From positions 4,328 to 68,327 of the forward strand of contig MLAK01000616.1 in NCBI GenBank assembly GCA_001839685.1: a DNA stretch of 64,000 bases, given 5' to 3'. Below, piece after piece: positions 1 through 10,613 of this stretch. The first letter of the stretch is position 1, and each line of letters begins with the position of its first letter. A program made the position numbers and the translations under genes. The notes under the pieces were generated by a model. The model saw nothing but the letters and a program-made list of their open reading frames with translations. It searched no databases and was not told the DNA's origin. The DNA comes from Tritrichomonas foetus (taxonomy: Eukaryota > Parabasalia > Tritrichomonadida > Tritrichomonadidae).

Positions 1-948
1 CATTGATGTGATTGCTCTTGATGCGGCTGGAGTTGATGCGTTTTCAGTATTATTAATTCCTTCTGTTGTTAAAAATAAATTGTTTACTTGGTCTTTTCTG
101 ATATAACTTGTTAAATAAGTCAAACTTTGTNATGTAATTTTTCCTTGACCAAAATAAATGCNTTNTTCATTGCATTCTGTCACCAACNAATNATTGAATG
201 TGTAGTATTTGTTTGTAGGAAGTTCAGCCAGATGAGTTATATAATGTCCAGAATTGGGATTATTTATTTCATTTGTAGTATGTTCAATGACTCCGTATAA
301 AANATAAGTATTTCCTTGATATANGATTTCTTTGGAATAAGTCATNGGGGTTGTATTTCTATGAAGATTTTCATCATCAAATTCTGTTCTACGAATCAAA
401 AATAATAAAATTGAAGGAGATTTAATGATCCGAATATTTTGAGATATCNTTTCAGGTCCNTCACTAATGATTAAGTGCTGTGCAGTTGCGACTTTATCAA
501 TATGACTTTGTAGATCACCAATATTAGGGTTGACATTTTCAAATATGAATTTTTCGATTGCTGTATTCTCTTCTTCTTCCATTCCGTTATAGCAATAAGT
601 AATGATTTGTTTTTCTATAAGAAACATTTGGTATATTTCATTGTTGTCTTCGCTATTAGTTTTAATGCATTCTAGAAGTTTGAGGAGAAATTCATGAGGA
701 TCTTTTTGCTGTAAATCTTCAATTGATTCGTCAAATTTCATTACTTTAATAAGTAAATTTTCTAAGTCATCTTTGGTGATAGTCTCAGCACTTGTAAAGA
801 ATTGGTGAAGAATTTCTCCTGTTTCCCTTTTGAAAGGAACTTTAACAATTTCTTGCTGAAACTTGGGGAGATTTAGGAACATCTGCAGTACGGATGCAGC
901 AAAACAAGAATTGCCAGTGTTTCTGATTCCGATTTTATGTCCAAGCAT
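1..948 (-). CDS. USP-family ubiquitin carboxyl-terminal hydrolase, 3' part missing
   Basis: Read on the minus strand from an ATG at 948, the frame is open to the window edge (316 codons, C-terminus cut off). Near the start is a Cys box, GIRNTGNSCF, with the nucleophile at residue 15. It is followed by a QQKDPHEFL motif, the usual USP 'Q-Q-D-x-x-E-F' segment, and later by YGVIEHTT and NSGHYITHLAE, the His box. These are the landmarks of peptidase family C19, which removes ubiquitin from proteins. The catalytic core is compact: about 250 residues from Cys to His, with no N-terminal domain. About a dozen N bases fall between 131 and 460; one codon reads TNA but every neighbour is in frame, so I treat it as uncalled rather than a stop. 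The final Asn/Asp box is obscured by N calls. Family assignment is firm; substrate is unknown. Confidence 0.85.
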   Translation of the reverse strand, partial: MLGHKIGIRNTGNSCFAASVLQMFLNLPKFQQEIVKVPFKRETGEILHQFFTSAETITKDDLENLLIKVMKFDESIEDLQQKDPHEFLLKLLECIKTNSEDNNEIYQMFLIEKQIITYCYNGMEEEENTAIEKFIFENVNPNIGDLQSHIDKVATAQHLIISXGPEXISQNIRIIKSPSILLFLIRRTEFDDENLHRNTTXMTYSKEIXYQGNTYXLYGVIEHTTNEINNPNSGHYITHLAELPTNKYYTFNXXLVTECNEXXIYFGQGKITXQSLTYLTSYIRKDQVNNLFLTTEGINNTENASTPAASRAITSM

Positions 949-1537
949 AAAGTAAAAATGAAGTGTTGATAATTTTACAATGAATAAAAAAATTGAATGT
1001 AATTTATTAATGCGTTTAAATTAAGATTAAATAAAATTTCTTCATACGCTATGATTAAATTGAACACATTTTCCATCAGTTTAGTTTTATCATACTATCA
1101 ATAATATATTCATTTTCTATCTTTACATTTATCTCTAAATCTTTTATTAGATCTCAGTTTGGCATATAAAAAGTAATGATAATAAAAAGAATTTATTACG
1201 AAATAAAAAAATTTTAATATCAAACAAAAATCAGTTAGATTTGTAAACCTCTCAAAAACGAGGAATTTATTTCGAAAAATGGGGAATTTATTTCGAACAA
1301 TATAGCGAATAAAATTTTATTTCGAAAAATCGAGAAAGCAAAAAGAAACTTATAGAAACCTTTTTGAAATTCATTATGGTCGGAAAATAAACCATTCAAA
1401 CCATGAAATTCTATTTCGAAAAGCCAAAAATTCTATTTCGAAAACAACTGTATATAAATAAAATAAAGAAAATATAAGGAATAACCTCTATTTATTTAAT
1501 AAAAGCCCCAAATCCATACCCGATTACCGATTTTTCA
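949..1537. other. Spacer with TTATTTCGAA repeat array, no gene seen
   Basis: AT-rich spacer upstream of the USP gene. I see no credible coding frame. The second half carries the short repeat array listed separately. Confidence 0.5.
1262..1446. repeat. Five dispersed copies of a TTATTTCGAAAA-like motif
   Basis: Five near-identical copies of an AATT(T/C)(T)ATTTCGAA(A/C)A word occur in 185 bases (near 1264, 1285, 1314, 1409 and 1430), all in the same orientation and centred on the palindrome TTCGAA. Spacing is irregular, so it is not a simple tandem repeat. One similar word (TTTTTATTTCGAAAA) lies at 9906-9921, just inside the right end of the P-like transposon. The array could be subterminal transposase-binding repeats or regulatory sites; nothing in the sequence decides this. 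Confidence 0.5.
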
Positions 1538-1852
1538 ATGCGTGGTTTTATTGAATTTATCACAGCGTCCAGTTTTCACTTCAGAGAAAAAATTGAAGAT
1601 GATTTAATGAAATCTAATGATTTTTACAAGTATATTCGACACATTGTTAAGGAATTGACATTAAATTCGCCAAGCAAAAAAGAATCAATCACTATTTCGA
1701 TCCTCAAGCAAATCAATAAAAGTCATTATGTTGTACAAAAGAAAAATTTGATTCTTATGACTATGTGCAATCTGATGTTCTATTGTTTTTTCGTTTTAGG
1801 GAAATTCATAACTTTAAGATTTGAAATATTAAAATTAATGAAAATGACATAA
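1538..1852 (+). CDS. Hypothetical short ORF, possible transposon relic
   Basis: A 104-codon ATG-started frame with lysine- and isoleucine-rich content and one hydrophobic stretch (residues about 75-95). I do not recognise it. It stands alone in a gene-poor, relic-rich stretch directly after the TTATTTCGAA array, and composition does not separate it from chance in such AT-rich DNA. It may be a fragment of a dead mobile element. Confidence 0.2.
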   Translation: MRGFIEFITASSFHFREKIEDDLMKSNDFYKYIRHIVKELTLNSPSKKESITISILKQINKSHYVVQKKNLILMTMCNLMFYCFFVLGKFITLRFEILKLMKMT

Positions 1853-2637
1853 ATTTAAATATTATGACATCAAAAAACGATCATATAGGAAAAGGAGCGC
1901 ATTGTTTTTTCTTTCGAGCCGACAAAATCTACAATTCATACAGTTGGTTGAATGTATATTTATAAGAATCAAAATTTCAAAATCTTGATGAATATCTTTT
2001 TCGTCATTCATTGCAGACTTTTAACAGAAAATTAAATAGAAAATTATTTAGATTGGAATTGAAGATCCAAAAAATTATTCGTCACATAGTTTTAGAAGGA
2101 GAGGGGCAACATATGCTGCTCAGAAAAAGGTTCATGATAATATTATAAAAAGACATAGTAGATGGCCATCTACAATATTCATGGAATATACACAGTTGTA
2201 AAAAAGAAAGCTGGGGAAATGATAACTGAATCTTTTTAAATAAAACCATTATTATTTCTTTTATTATTATTTTTTCTTTGTTTGGCTATTTTAAGAGAAA
2301 TTTTGGAAGAATTTTTTTTAAAATATCGAAAAGATGATACAACTTTTTCAATATATTATAGATTTGAATTTTTTTCACTTAAAGATAGAAATTAGTCTCA
2401 AACTCTTTGACATTGTAATTTCACCATAATTCACACGATTAATGAAAATAAATATCATTTAATAATGAATCAATATTTTATTACTATATCACGAGGATAT
2501 GGAGCGACTTATGATCAACTATTGGATTTATTTCCCATCTCTGGAAAATCAATCTTATCTCAGTGCCTATAAAGAACTGCATAATTCCAGATAATGAATT
2601 ATGATCATCAAGGAGGAGTAGACTCATATCTCTGTCC
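1853..2637. other. Gene-poor stretch with a possible coding relic
   Basis: No intact gene. Around 2097-2202 one plus-strand frame reads RRRGATYAAQKKVHDNIIKR and continues plausibly for about 15 more codons before a stop. This looks more like protein than random sequence and may belong to the decayed transposase immediately to the right. Otherwise nothing seen. Confidence 0.3.
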
Positions 2638-3050
2638 ATGCAAATAATGGCTGAAAAGCTTGCAAAAAACACTAATATCAGAATATGTTCAGCTCAAATT
2701 TTGGTACAGATACGAAGAGAAAGCCTCAATTTTGAAAAAATTGAACGATTAAAATTCTCTTTATTGTTTGGCAGAGATAATTCTCTCATCTTCAACTTGG
2801 ATGAGGTTATGCTTCAATCCAATCGAAAGTTCAAGTTTTGTGCTTAAAAGACCAGCTTCATTTAGCTGTTGACAAGGAAAATTGCCTTATTTTAAAATCG
2901 GCACCAATGGATTCAAATTCCAACCGATCGTAATTCTTCCAAATAAATAGACCTTGAAGAGACTGGGAGAATATGAGGTGAGGTTCCACCTTGCTACGTC
3001 AAAAATGAGTAATTGTTTTGGAAATCAGATCCATATCTAAGCAAATTTAT
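2638..3050 (+). pseudogene. Decayed DDE (Tc1/pogo-like) transposase fragment
   Basis: The first frame contains IFNLDEVMLQ, close to the 'FNLDET-M' catalytic-Asp segment of pogo/Tc1-type DDE transposases. After its stop (2847) a shifted frame continues with FKFQPIVILPNK, matching the 'L-x-P-x-V-I-L-P-x-K' strand that follows the first Asp in this family, then a further stretch broken by stops. Order and spacing agree with one ancestral gene now interrupted by stops and a frameshift. No terminal inverted repeats were found around it. It resembles a different branch from the intact transposase at 38.2-39.5 kb, whose corresponding segment reads FNMDETFVH. Confidence 0.45.
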
Positions 3051-3095
3051 GGAAATTTTCTTTCATAAATTGAAACAAACGATGATATGATCATC

Positions 3096-3144
3096 CACAC
3101 ACACACACGCAGCCTTCCTTTTATATATATATATATATATATAT
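3096..3144. repeat. CA and TA microsatellites
   Basis: A (CA)6-type run at 3096-3108 is followed by a (TA)11-type run at 3122-3144. Simple-sequence repeats, with no gene nearby. Confidence 0.9.
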
Positions 3145-4762
3145 GTAGCTTTCTTTATTCTTCGTTGAAATTCCTTTTTGATCATCAATTTTTCATTTGA
3201 TCTCCTTCGACATGCGTCAGAAAACCCTCAGAACTTTCCTTTACCTTTACAAGTTCATAAATCCAGATATATATCTCATAAACTTTATTTGGTGAAGTAA
3301 TTTTTATCGCTAACGAAAGAAAATTTTGGAAATATCGGATCTATGCTTTTAGATGGGAAAACCAAAATAAAGCACAAATTGGCTTCAATACTCATTTGTT
3401 CCCCAGGAATAATTCTATATATTCAAATTTTCGAGATTATAAATGAAGATGCACAAACATTAGTGAATATTTGTGAATCAATTACCCATTCTATAAATAA
3501 CTTCATGAACAGACTATGGTTCAGCATGCGTTAAAACATTTAACCTCAACATTAGTTGTAGTACTCAATTAAAATCACGACATTTTTCATTACATATAGG
3601 ATGTTATTGTCATTCTTTAAATTTATTAGTTAAAGATATTATTGATCAATTTAAATAATTAATTTGTAATTTTGATCAGGCTTTTTTCTATTTTCATTCC
3701 AAATTAGCCCCTACATTGAGCCCAATTAGGCGGGATGTAGAAAGGAAAAAAAAAAAACTAAATAGAGTAAAAAGAAATAATAAATGCCATTAATAGATTT
3801 CGCTTTGCTTGTTTGGCTTTTGGTTCGATTGAGACATTATATTTTTGCTGGATTTAACCAATAATTTTACTCTTGAAAGGTAATAGATCCATAGATCTAG
3901 TCCAAAAAAAAAGTTTTCCCAGACTGGAATTGTCATAAATCATCTCTGTAACTGCGTTCAAGGCCAAAGATCACAATAGAAAATACTGCGTTCAATTTGA
4001 CCGTTCACAATACAAGGAATGAACAACTTAAAAAAGAATGAGCAATGGCCAAACATTTGTCTTGAAAAATACACTGGCCAATTAGGAATGCAATATCCAT
4101 ATGAATATTAATAATGAAAGATGGAACATCAGAACATTTAATAATTTCATAAGGCTTATTCAGTCACTTCATTTCTTTAAATGTCTGCTAATGTCACAGG
4201 AAAAAACATACTCCGCAATAAACTGCGTCATGAGCTTGAACCTCAAAGCCACTCCTCCAACCCCCAAAGAAGAGGAGAAAGAAGAGATTTTTTACACATT
4301 TGAAAATGAACATGCTGTTCAATAAGGAGTTCCTGACATGACCCCTATGAAACTGTCATCTATACCCAAGATGAATGGGAAGTCAGAAAAATTCTGAAAG
4401 CTGTGAAATAAACAGCTCAACGCAACTTTGGTGGAATAGGACCCAACTTAGGTTCACCAAGATTGCATTAGTCAAGAATGTAAAAATCACATCTGGGACC
4501 AAAATATAGCCCCGACCGTTAGAAATCGAAGGAAAGAGCGAGACGGCAATCGTCATCATGGACGAACAAAACCAAAAAAAGCAACAAGTAAATTACTGGT
4601 CATTTCCAAAAGTTCAAATTCACATTCTCCGATAAATATTTTTTAATTTCTCTTTATTTTGAAAGCCAAATTTTTAACTCTTTGGAAGCTGTAGAAAAGG
4701 AAAAATTTTAGAGAAAGAATTCCTTTAAGACTTTTCATTTTTACAAGCCTCCTTCTTTTTCG

Positions 4763-4764
<2 letters not shown>

Positions 4765-4848
<84 letters not shown>
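4765..4848. repeat. Poly-T homopolymer, 84 bases
   Basis: An uninterrupted run of 84 T. On the minus strand it is poly-A, so it could be the fossil A-tail of a retroposed transcript or an expanded homopolymer. Its true length is uncertain because homopolymers of this size are hard to assemble. Confidence 0.9.
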
Positions 4849-4854
<6 letters not shown>

Positions 4855-6708
4855 GAAGATTTAGGATTACTTTCGATTATTTTTTAAATAAAGATTTTTT
4901 TAAAAAATAAATCATATTTACCTTAACACAAATGGAATTAAATCTAATATCATCCTATCTGTAATTAAAAATAGTGCATTTGTGATTATCTGTCAGTCAC
5001 TTTTCTCGGGAAAACAATAAGAATGAAAAGAATAAGTTTCCCAATGGTCACTTTTGTCAAGAAATTTAATCGATAAGAAAATAATGACAATTAACAATTT
5101 TTTACTATATTAGCCTTATCAGATGGCTATTGTGCTTCCATTGTTATGAATACCTGGATCTACCCTGGGAAAAATCAACCTGTTGATAATCCATTTTTAT
5201 TAAACTTTTGGATAAAACTGACAAATTAATTTTCAATATGACAGTCGAAAATAATCTCAAAATCATTATGCTGAGTCGACTCTTTACTTTTTTTGAATTA
5301 AAATTTTAAAATGATATATTGTACTCATAAATATAATTCTTTTTTGGCAATTTTATAGGGCAGATTTAACAAATATTATATTTATTTTCTCATTACTTTC
5401 AATTTTTTTAATTGATTATGTGAACCATTATTATGAAAAATAGGACCTAGCAAATATTTAAAATAAAAAAGAATAGTGAATCTAAACATCAAACATTAAT
5501 TCAAAAATGATGCAAATAGATATATTTATGAAATATCTAATGGATCATGTCATTCACTAAAAAGAATCTTTATTGTAAAGAGGATCCATTTTAAGAAAAT
5601 TTCAAAAATGAATGGGAAAAATTAAATCTATATAAATATATATATTTTTATTATCTCTGAGCTCAGAAAAGAAACTATAAAAGTTTCGATATTTCCTTTG
5701 AACATTTCCATAAATAAAAGCACTCATGAATGAATCATCAAAACGAGAAAATAAATGTGATTGTCTTTGATTATTTCCAAAGTTATTGGATGATAAAAAT
5801 CACAAAATGGTTGACGAGGTAATAAGTGAAATTACGACAACTAATTCCTTGGAATCGTTTCCCCATCAGCTTAGAAAGAAATTTGTTCATCCAATATGAA
5901 TATTTTAAGTTTTTAGCAGCATCTTTATGAACTTGACGCAGAATTTTATTCAAAAGGAATTTAGGGGTTCTTCATGTAATTCGATTGAAGTCTCTTTCGA
6001 ACATTAACAATGAAACAAAGAAAACACGATGGAGTTCATAGCTGAATTTCCACTCAAAGAACAAAGAAAAAGAAGGCGTCCTAAAACACATAATTCACAT
6101 TGTGCAAAAGAAGATACCGATGAAATTACAAATGAAATGACTAATAATATGGCTATCTGGACTTTTCACCACCTATTTTATGAGCTTACTAATGAAAGTG
6201 GTGAAGATTTGAAAAATCATTGTCCACCTTTTTTGACATTATTCATTTATACAGCAATGCAATAGAAAATAAAACGAAGTGGAAATATTGCTCACACAAT
6301 TTTCTCAGCTGAAAATAAATTTATTCAGAATTCCGGAATACAACAACCAACTATGTCCTTAAGGGTCAACTTCCATACGTTTAAATTTATTTAGAAAGAA
6401 ATAGTGGTTATACCAGTTTTTCGAAAAAAGTTATGTTTTGAATTAAACTGCCGCAAATCTATTCAAATATAATTCAAAGGTTTACTTTTTTGGCAGTTGA
6501 CCTTTAATGGTGTAGGATTGTTAAATGTAAGAAAAAAATTAGATATTATTAAATAGAAAACTTTGAGTATCACGATGGCAATGATGAACTTGCCACAATT
6601 AAAAGCCATATAAATTGCGTTGTCATCAAGTCCTTAAGTCAAGGGTTCTCAGTGAATAAAGTTCATGACGGCAATGAATTTAAATATGGGTTGCGATATG
6701 AATGATTA

Positions 6709-6716
6709 CCAAATAA
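6709..6716. repeat. 8-bp target-site duplication, left copy
   Basis: CCAAATAA immediately left of the transposon terminus; repeated exactly at 9952-9959. An 8-bp duplication is the size made by P and hAT superfamily transposases. Confidence 0.85.
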
Positions 6717-6732
6717 AGAACCCATCCGGCTC
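6717..6732 (+). repeat. Left terminal inverted repeat of P-like element
   Basis: AGAACCCATCCGGCTC, identical over 16 of 16 bases to the reverse complement of 9936-9951. Inward of base 16 the two ends diverge. Confidence 0.9.
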
Positions 6733-6922
6733 TTCAAATCTCTGATAAAATTTTTTGATATTGAAAAATAAATAGTGTTATTTTATGATAAATATGAATA
6801 GCTCTATTTCAAGAAAATCTATCTGATAAATATGAAGATAAATCAATTTTAAAGAAATTAATTTTTTCAAAGCTTTATTTTTGTTTTTCAATACTTTATT
6901 TATCTTCTTTTCATACGCCAGT

Positions 6923-9355
6923 ATGTGCACTAATCGAGTCTTTGAACATGTTCGAGAATTTAATCCATTTGACAAAGCATATATATATTATCTTAATGAA
7001 ATGGGTGTTTCATTCTCCTCAATTTCCCAACAGCTTTCAATTGATTCAACAATTATTTCCGAAGTATGCTCAAGCTATGTTCCAGTGATGAATAAGAAAA
7101 TCGGATATCATTTTGAAGCATACAAAAAAGCACATAAAACAAGAAAATTGATGAAAAAGCAATTCATTTCTCAAATGAATTATAGATGTACAAATGAAAC
7201 CTTATTTTCTATGTCACCAAAGACATTTTCATTTGATTATCAGCATTCAACAATATTTGAAATCAAACCAGCGCAATTTCGACCAAAAATGAATAAATTG
7301 CAGTCATGTGCGATTGCACGCTCACATAAAAAGATTAAAAGCAAATTGAGTCGACAACCATCAATCCAACAGTTGGAATTAACTAATCAAATTGAATTAA
7401 CAAATCAAATTGAATCAACAAATCAAATTGAATCAACTAATCAAATTCAGCCAAGAACACCTATAAAAGAAGAACATCGTTTATTGTTATTAGATCTATA
7501 CAACAAGGGAATTAATACTCGATCATCAGGAAATCGGTACCCTCTTCCACAAACAAGACTATTTTGGACCGAAACATTTTTATTAAGTCGAAAGACTTTT
7601 TTATATTTGGCCAAAATTCTAAATGGTCCAACTATCTCAACTGTATCCACATGGCTTCAACAGACAAAGAAAACTTCCCAAATATAGTGAAAGAAAAGGG
7701 TTTTATCGGTGAAAATATCAACAGATGGAAAATATTATACAATATTCCGCAAGATATTCTTGTGGATGTAGGACTTGCGATTGATGCAATTAAAATCAAC
7801 GAATCAATTAAAATTAAAAAAAAATTTTGAGTTTTCCGGCTTGTTGAATTCTGAAGAAATAACCAATGAAGAAATTCAAAAGGTACTCAAATGTTTCAAA
7901 GCTTTTGATATATTTATTAAGAAACAGTATGCCGCAAATAATGTTATTTCTAACATTTTTGTGTTTTATTTAATTCCTCTCCATAATATTAAAGCAAAGC
8001 CTCTACCTATATATTATATAGAGCATTTTCAAGGAAATGCCGATTGTAGGGTAATTTCTGATATTTATGATGTTATTGAAATCCTAAAGATGAATGAATT
8101 GAAATTGTGTCTCAAATTTTTGTCATTGGATGGAGATCTTAAATATAAAAGCTTTCATGACACTTTTCTTCATGAATGGATGAATCATTTTTATGTTTCC
8201 AAAAATTTATTTAACTCAGTAAATATGCTTTTTCATATTATTTGTGATCCAAACCATGTACTAAAGAGATTGAGGTATCGCTTTGTCAATCATATGAGCT
8301 TAGCATGGACAACCCATTCCAGAAGATACACATCATTAGATGTCCAAGAACTTTTTGATATTCCGGAGAAAGTATTTTCATATAATTCAACAACAAAAAT
8401 GGATGACTTTAATCCAAAAGAATTATTCAAAAGAAAAAATTTGGCAATTTTGTTTGCGTATGAACTCTGGGATTTATTTGCTTATTTTCTTATATGCACT
8501 TCTCTATCTTTGGTGGTTCATGAAAATCTCCCTCGTAGAACAGGTTTGATGATGTTATCAATATCTACTGAATTTTTAATTATCTATAGACGATACATGA
8601 ATGCAACGAAAACCGAAAAAATCCCATATTTTCGAGCTAATAAAACTATTAACATCAATGGGACTACAAAATTAAGCGTTGAGTCTGTAAAAAAGCAAAC
8701 AAAAAGGGCAAAATCTGTAGAAACTCACAATCAATATGTTACAACAACTTTCTTGGATAGATTTTTGATAGATCATTTACTCAATGGATTAGTTACTCTT
8801 ATTTCGGTATTGGGTACAGAAGAAAAATCTTTTTCTATGATTGATTATGGCACCATGTTACTCGAACATTATTTTGGACGCGTTAGGCTTGGATGTAGGT
8901 ATGACTATGAAATCGATCGAATTATTAATGTAATAGATAGACTAATAATGATAGATCATTTGAATTTTCAAAGTCCAGATTTATCCAATCATGTTACATC
9001 ACGTGACTATGAATTTGCACATGTTGAGAATGGGGCGGTTATATTGAATGATAAAGACATACTGACGTCTAGAAAAATTGCATTAGCATTATGGGATCTT
9101 ATTGATCCAACAATTCTAATATCTCAAGACAAAGAACTTTTAAAACAACTACCATCGGATTGGAAAGTCATCTTAGACGACATTTTTGATTTATTTTCTC
9201 AAATGGATAAGACAAAATTTAGCCCACCACGGAATAAATCAACAACTAAAAGTCATTTAATCAGGCAACATAATAAAAAGATTATTTGTCGTTATTCAAA
9301 TACGGGATATTCAAAAATTAAATTCCGAAACGTAAAATCCGAAAATTGTCAATGA
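6923..9355 (+). pseudogene. P-element/THAP9-like transposase with two frameshifts
   Basis: The reading runs from an ATG at 6923 in one frame to about 7670, a second frame to about 7820, then back to the first frame to the stop at 9355: about 810 codons in all. Each shift sits in an A-run (AAAGAAAAC; a nine-A tract near 7819-7827) and equals one base, one lost and one gained. Landmarks in order: helix-turn-helix-like N-terminus; LSRKTFLYLAK with GPTISTVSTWL; first acidic site in LAIDAIKINES then FSGLL; LSLDGD; CDPNHVLKRLR; LEHYFGRVRLG. These parallel the P/THAP9 RNase-H-like core, including its final Glu. No THAP zinc finger is seen. The gene may be dead, or the indels may be homopolymer errors. 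Confidence 0.75.
7379..7450 (+). repeat. 18-bp minisatellite inside the transposase, four units
   Basis: Four head-to-tail 18-bp units encode repeats of (L/S)TNQIE between the DNA-binding-like N-terminus and the core of the P-like transposase. It is in frame and probably forms a flexible linker. Confidence 0.85.
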
Positions 9356-9935
9356 TTGAAATTAAAAATGAAAATAAAAAATATTTGGCCTAATTGTGAC
9401 AACGACTATATATATCTCATCAATATTCAAAATAATATATTAATTCTTGCTAACTGGAATAAAAAAGATATAATTATTCTCATGATTCTGTAATTTTTAT
9501 TCTTTCATACTGCTAACGAAGTCTGAATATTGATGCTTACTATTCTGTGTTTTATATGAGAGATTGTTTGCGTTTAACTCGTCTTTAATCGGCATTTGAC
9601 GCAAAGGAAAACATGAAATATTTTTTCTATGAGTTGCCTCAAAAAAATTATCCGATCACACAAAATGAAAACCAACAATATCTACTTTTTTATTTGATAT
9701 TTTATTGCATAATTATTATTTTGATATATTTGAAATTATTAGAAAATATTAATACAATCATAAGGTATGAAATTGTATTTATGCGGAGATATAGATGTTC
9801 AAAATAATACATATGGCGAAATCAAGGTGAAAGAACAAAAAAAGATTTATTAAACTTTTAATAAGTGTATCATCCATAACTATAGTTATATAATACTATC
9901 ATATAATTTTTATTTCGAAAAAAATAAAATTACTC

Positions 9936-9951
9936 GAGCCGGATGGGTTCT
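9936..9951 (-). repeat. Right terminal inverted repeat of P-like element
   Basis: GAGCCGGATGGGTTCT, the exact reverse complement of 6717-6732. Immediately inside lies the word TTTTTATTTCGAAAA, related to the array at 1262-1446. Confidence 0.9.
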
Positions 9952-9959
9952 CCAAATAA
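9952..9959. repeat. 8-bp target-site duplication, right copy
   Basis: CCAAATAA directly abutting the right terminus, identical to 6709-6716. Confidence 0.85.
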
Positions 9960-10613
9960 TATTCGTTAATCATTACCTCCGATTAAATACCGAAGAGAAG
10001 ATTTCACCAAACAGTGGTAAATGGTTGAGAATTTGATCGAAAGAGTAAATTTCAGCGGATTCCATTCCGAATTGACCAAATATCAAAAAAGTGAAATGTA
10101 TTCAATTCATGTTCTTACTAATTAAGCTACAATATTTTGTTCCATACGTGAATATTCCAAACTTTAGCTTGCTGATCGGACTCATACAACCAAATATGTG
10201 TCAAAAAACAATAAATTAATAAATAATACTAATAATTAAGACAAAAACGGTTCTACTCCTGCAGTAAATGTAAAATGGTAATTATAACCACTTCTCATCA
10301 AACTGTTTTTTCGCAAATATGTGATCAATGAATAAGAATACCTATGTTGGCTAAACATGAATCGTAAAATTAATGAGATATCTCTATAGAGAGTAAACTT
10401 GACTTTGCTTATCAAAAATCTGATCAATAAATAAAATTTTCTATTTTTTGGAATTTTGATAATAAAAACGATGTAAAACAGAAATGTATATATTGTCTAA
10501 ATATCGAAAAATAATTCATATTGAATTAAATTAAAGCTTTTTTTACATTTACTTTTAATAATCAAAAAGATAATGCGTATTTTTTTTTCTTTTTTGAAAA
10601 AAGCTCATGTGTT
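9960..10613. other. Spacer, no gene seen
   Basis: AT-rich DNA between the transposon and the first housekeeping gene. I see no supported feature; short minus-strand frames here lack protein-like composition. Confidence 0.5.

Larger units (their letters stand above)
3051..6708. other. 3.7-kb gene-poor region with microsatellites, poly-T and relics
   Basis: No convincing gene. Short ATG frames at 3343-3534, 4101-4325 and 6029-6265 (63, 74 and 78 codons) have no recognisable domain; the last has a basic KRRRPK AT-hook-like patch. A stretch near 6563-6697 reads as protein-like in one frame (YHDGNDELATIKSHINCVV and about 25 more residues) without a start codon, directly left of the P-like transposon. 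I interpret the region as a graveyard of decayed mobile sequence. Confidence 0.4.
6717..9951 (+). mobile_element. P-superfamily-like DNA transposon, 3,235 bp, complete ends
   Basis: Both ends carry the same 16-bp sequence in inverted orientation (AGAACCCATCCGGCTC at 6717-6732; its reverse complement at 9936-9951). The element is flanked by a perfect 8-bp direct repeat, CCAAATAA. Inside is one transposase gene filling most of the length on the plus strand. The transposase has the ordered landmarks of P-element/THAP9 enzymes, and 8 bp is the duplication length of that superfamily, so protein and ends agree independently. The perfect TIRs and duplication imply a recent insertion. It landed in gene-poor DNA. 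Confidence 0.85.

Noticed and set aside
3096..3144. Microsatellite pair as a telomere or centromere fragment
   Set aside because: Units are CA and TA only, short, and lack any telomere-like repeat.
6778..6975. Minus-strand short frame inside the left end of the P-like element
   Set aside because: Low-complexity Lys/Ile/Leu content overlapping the 5' untranslated region of the transposase; no support as a gene.
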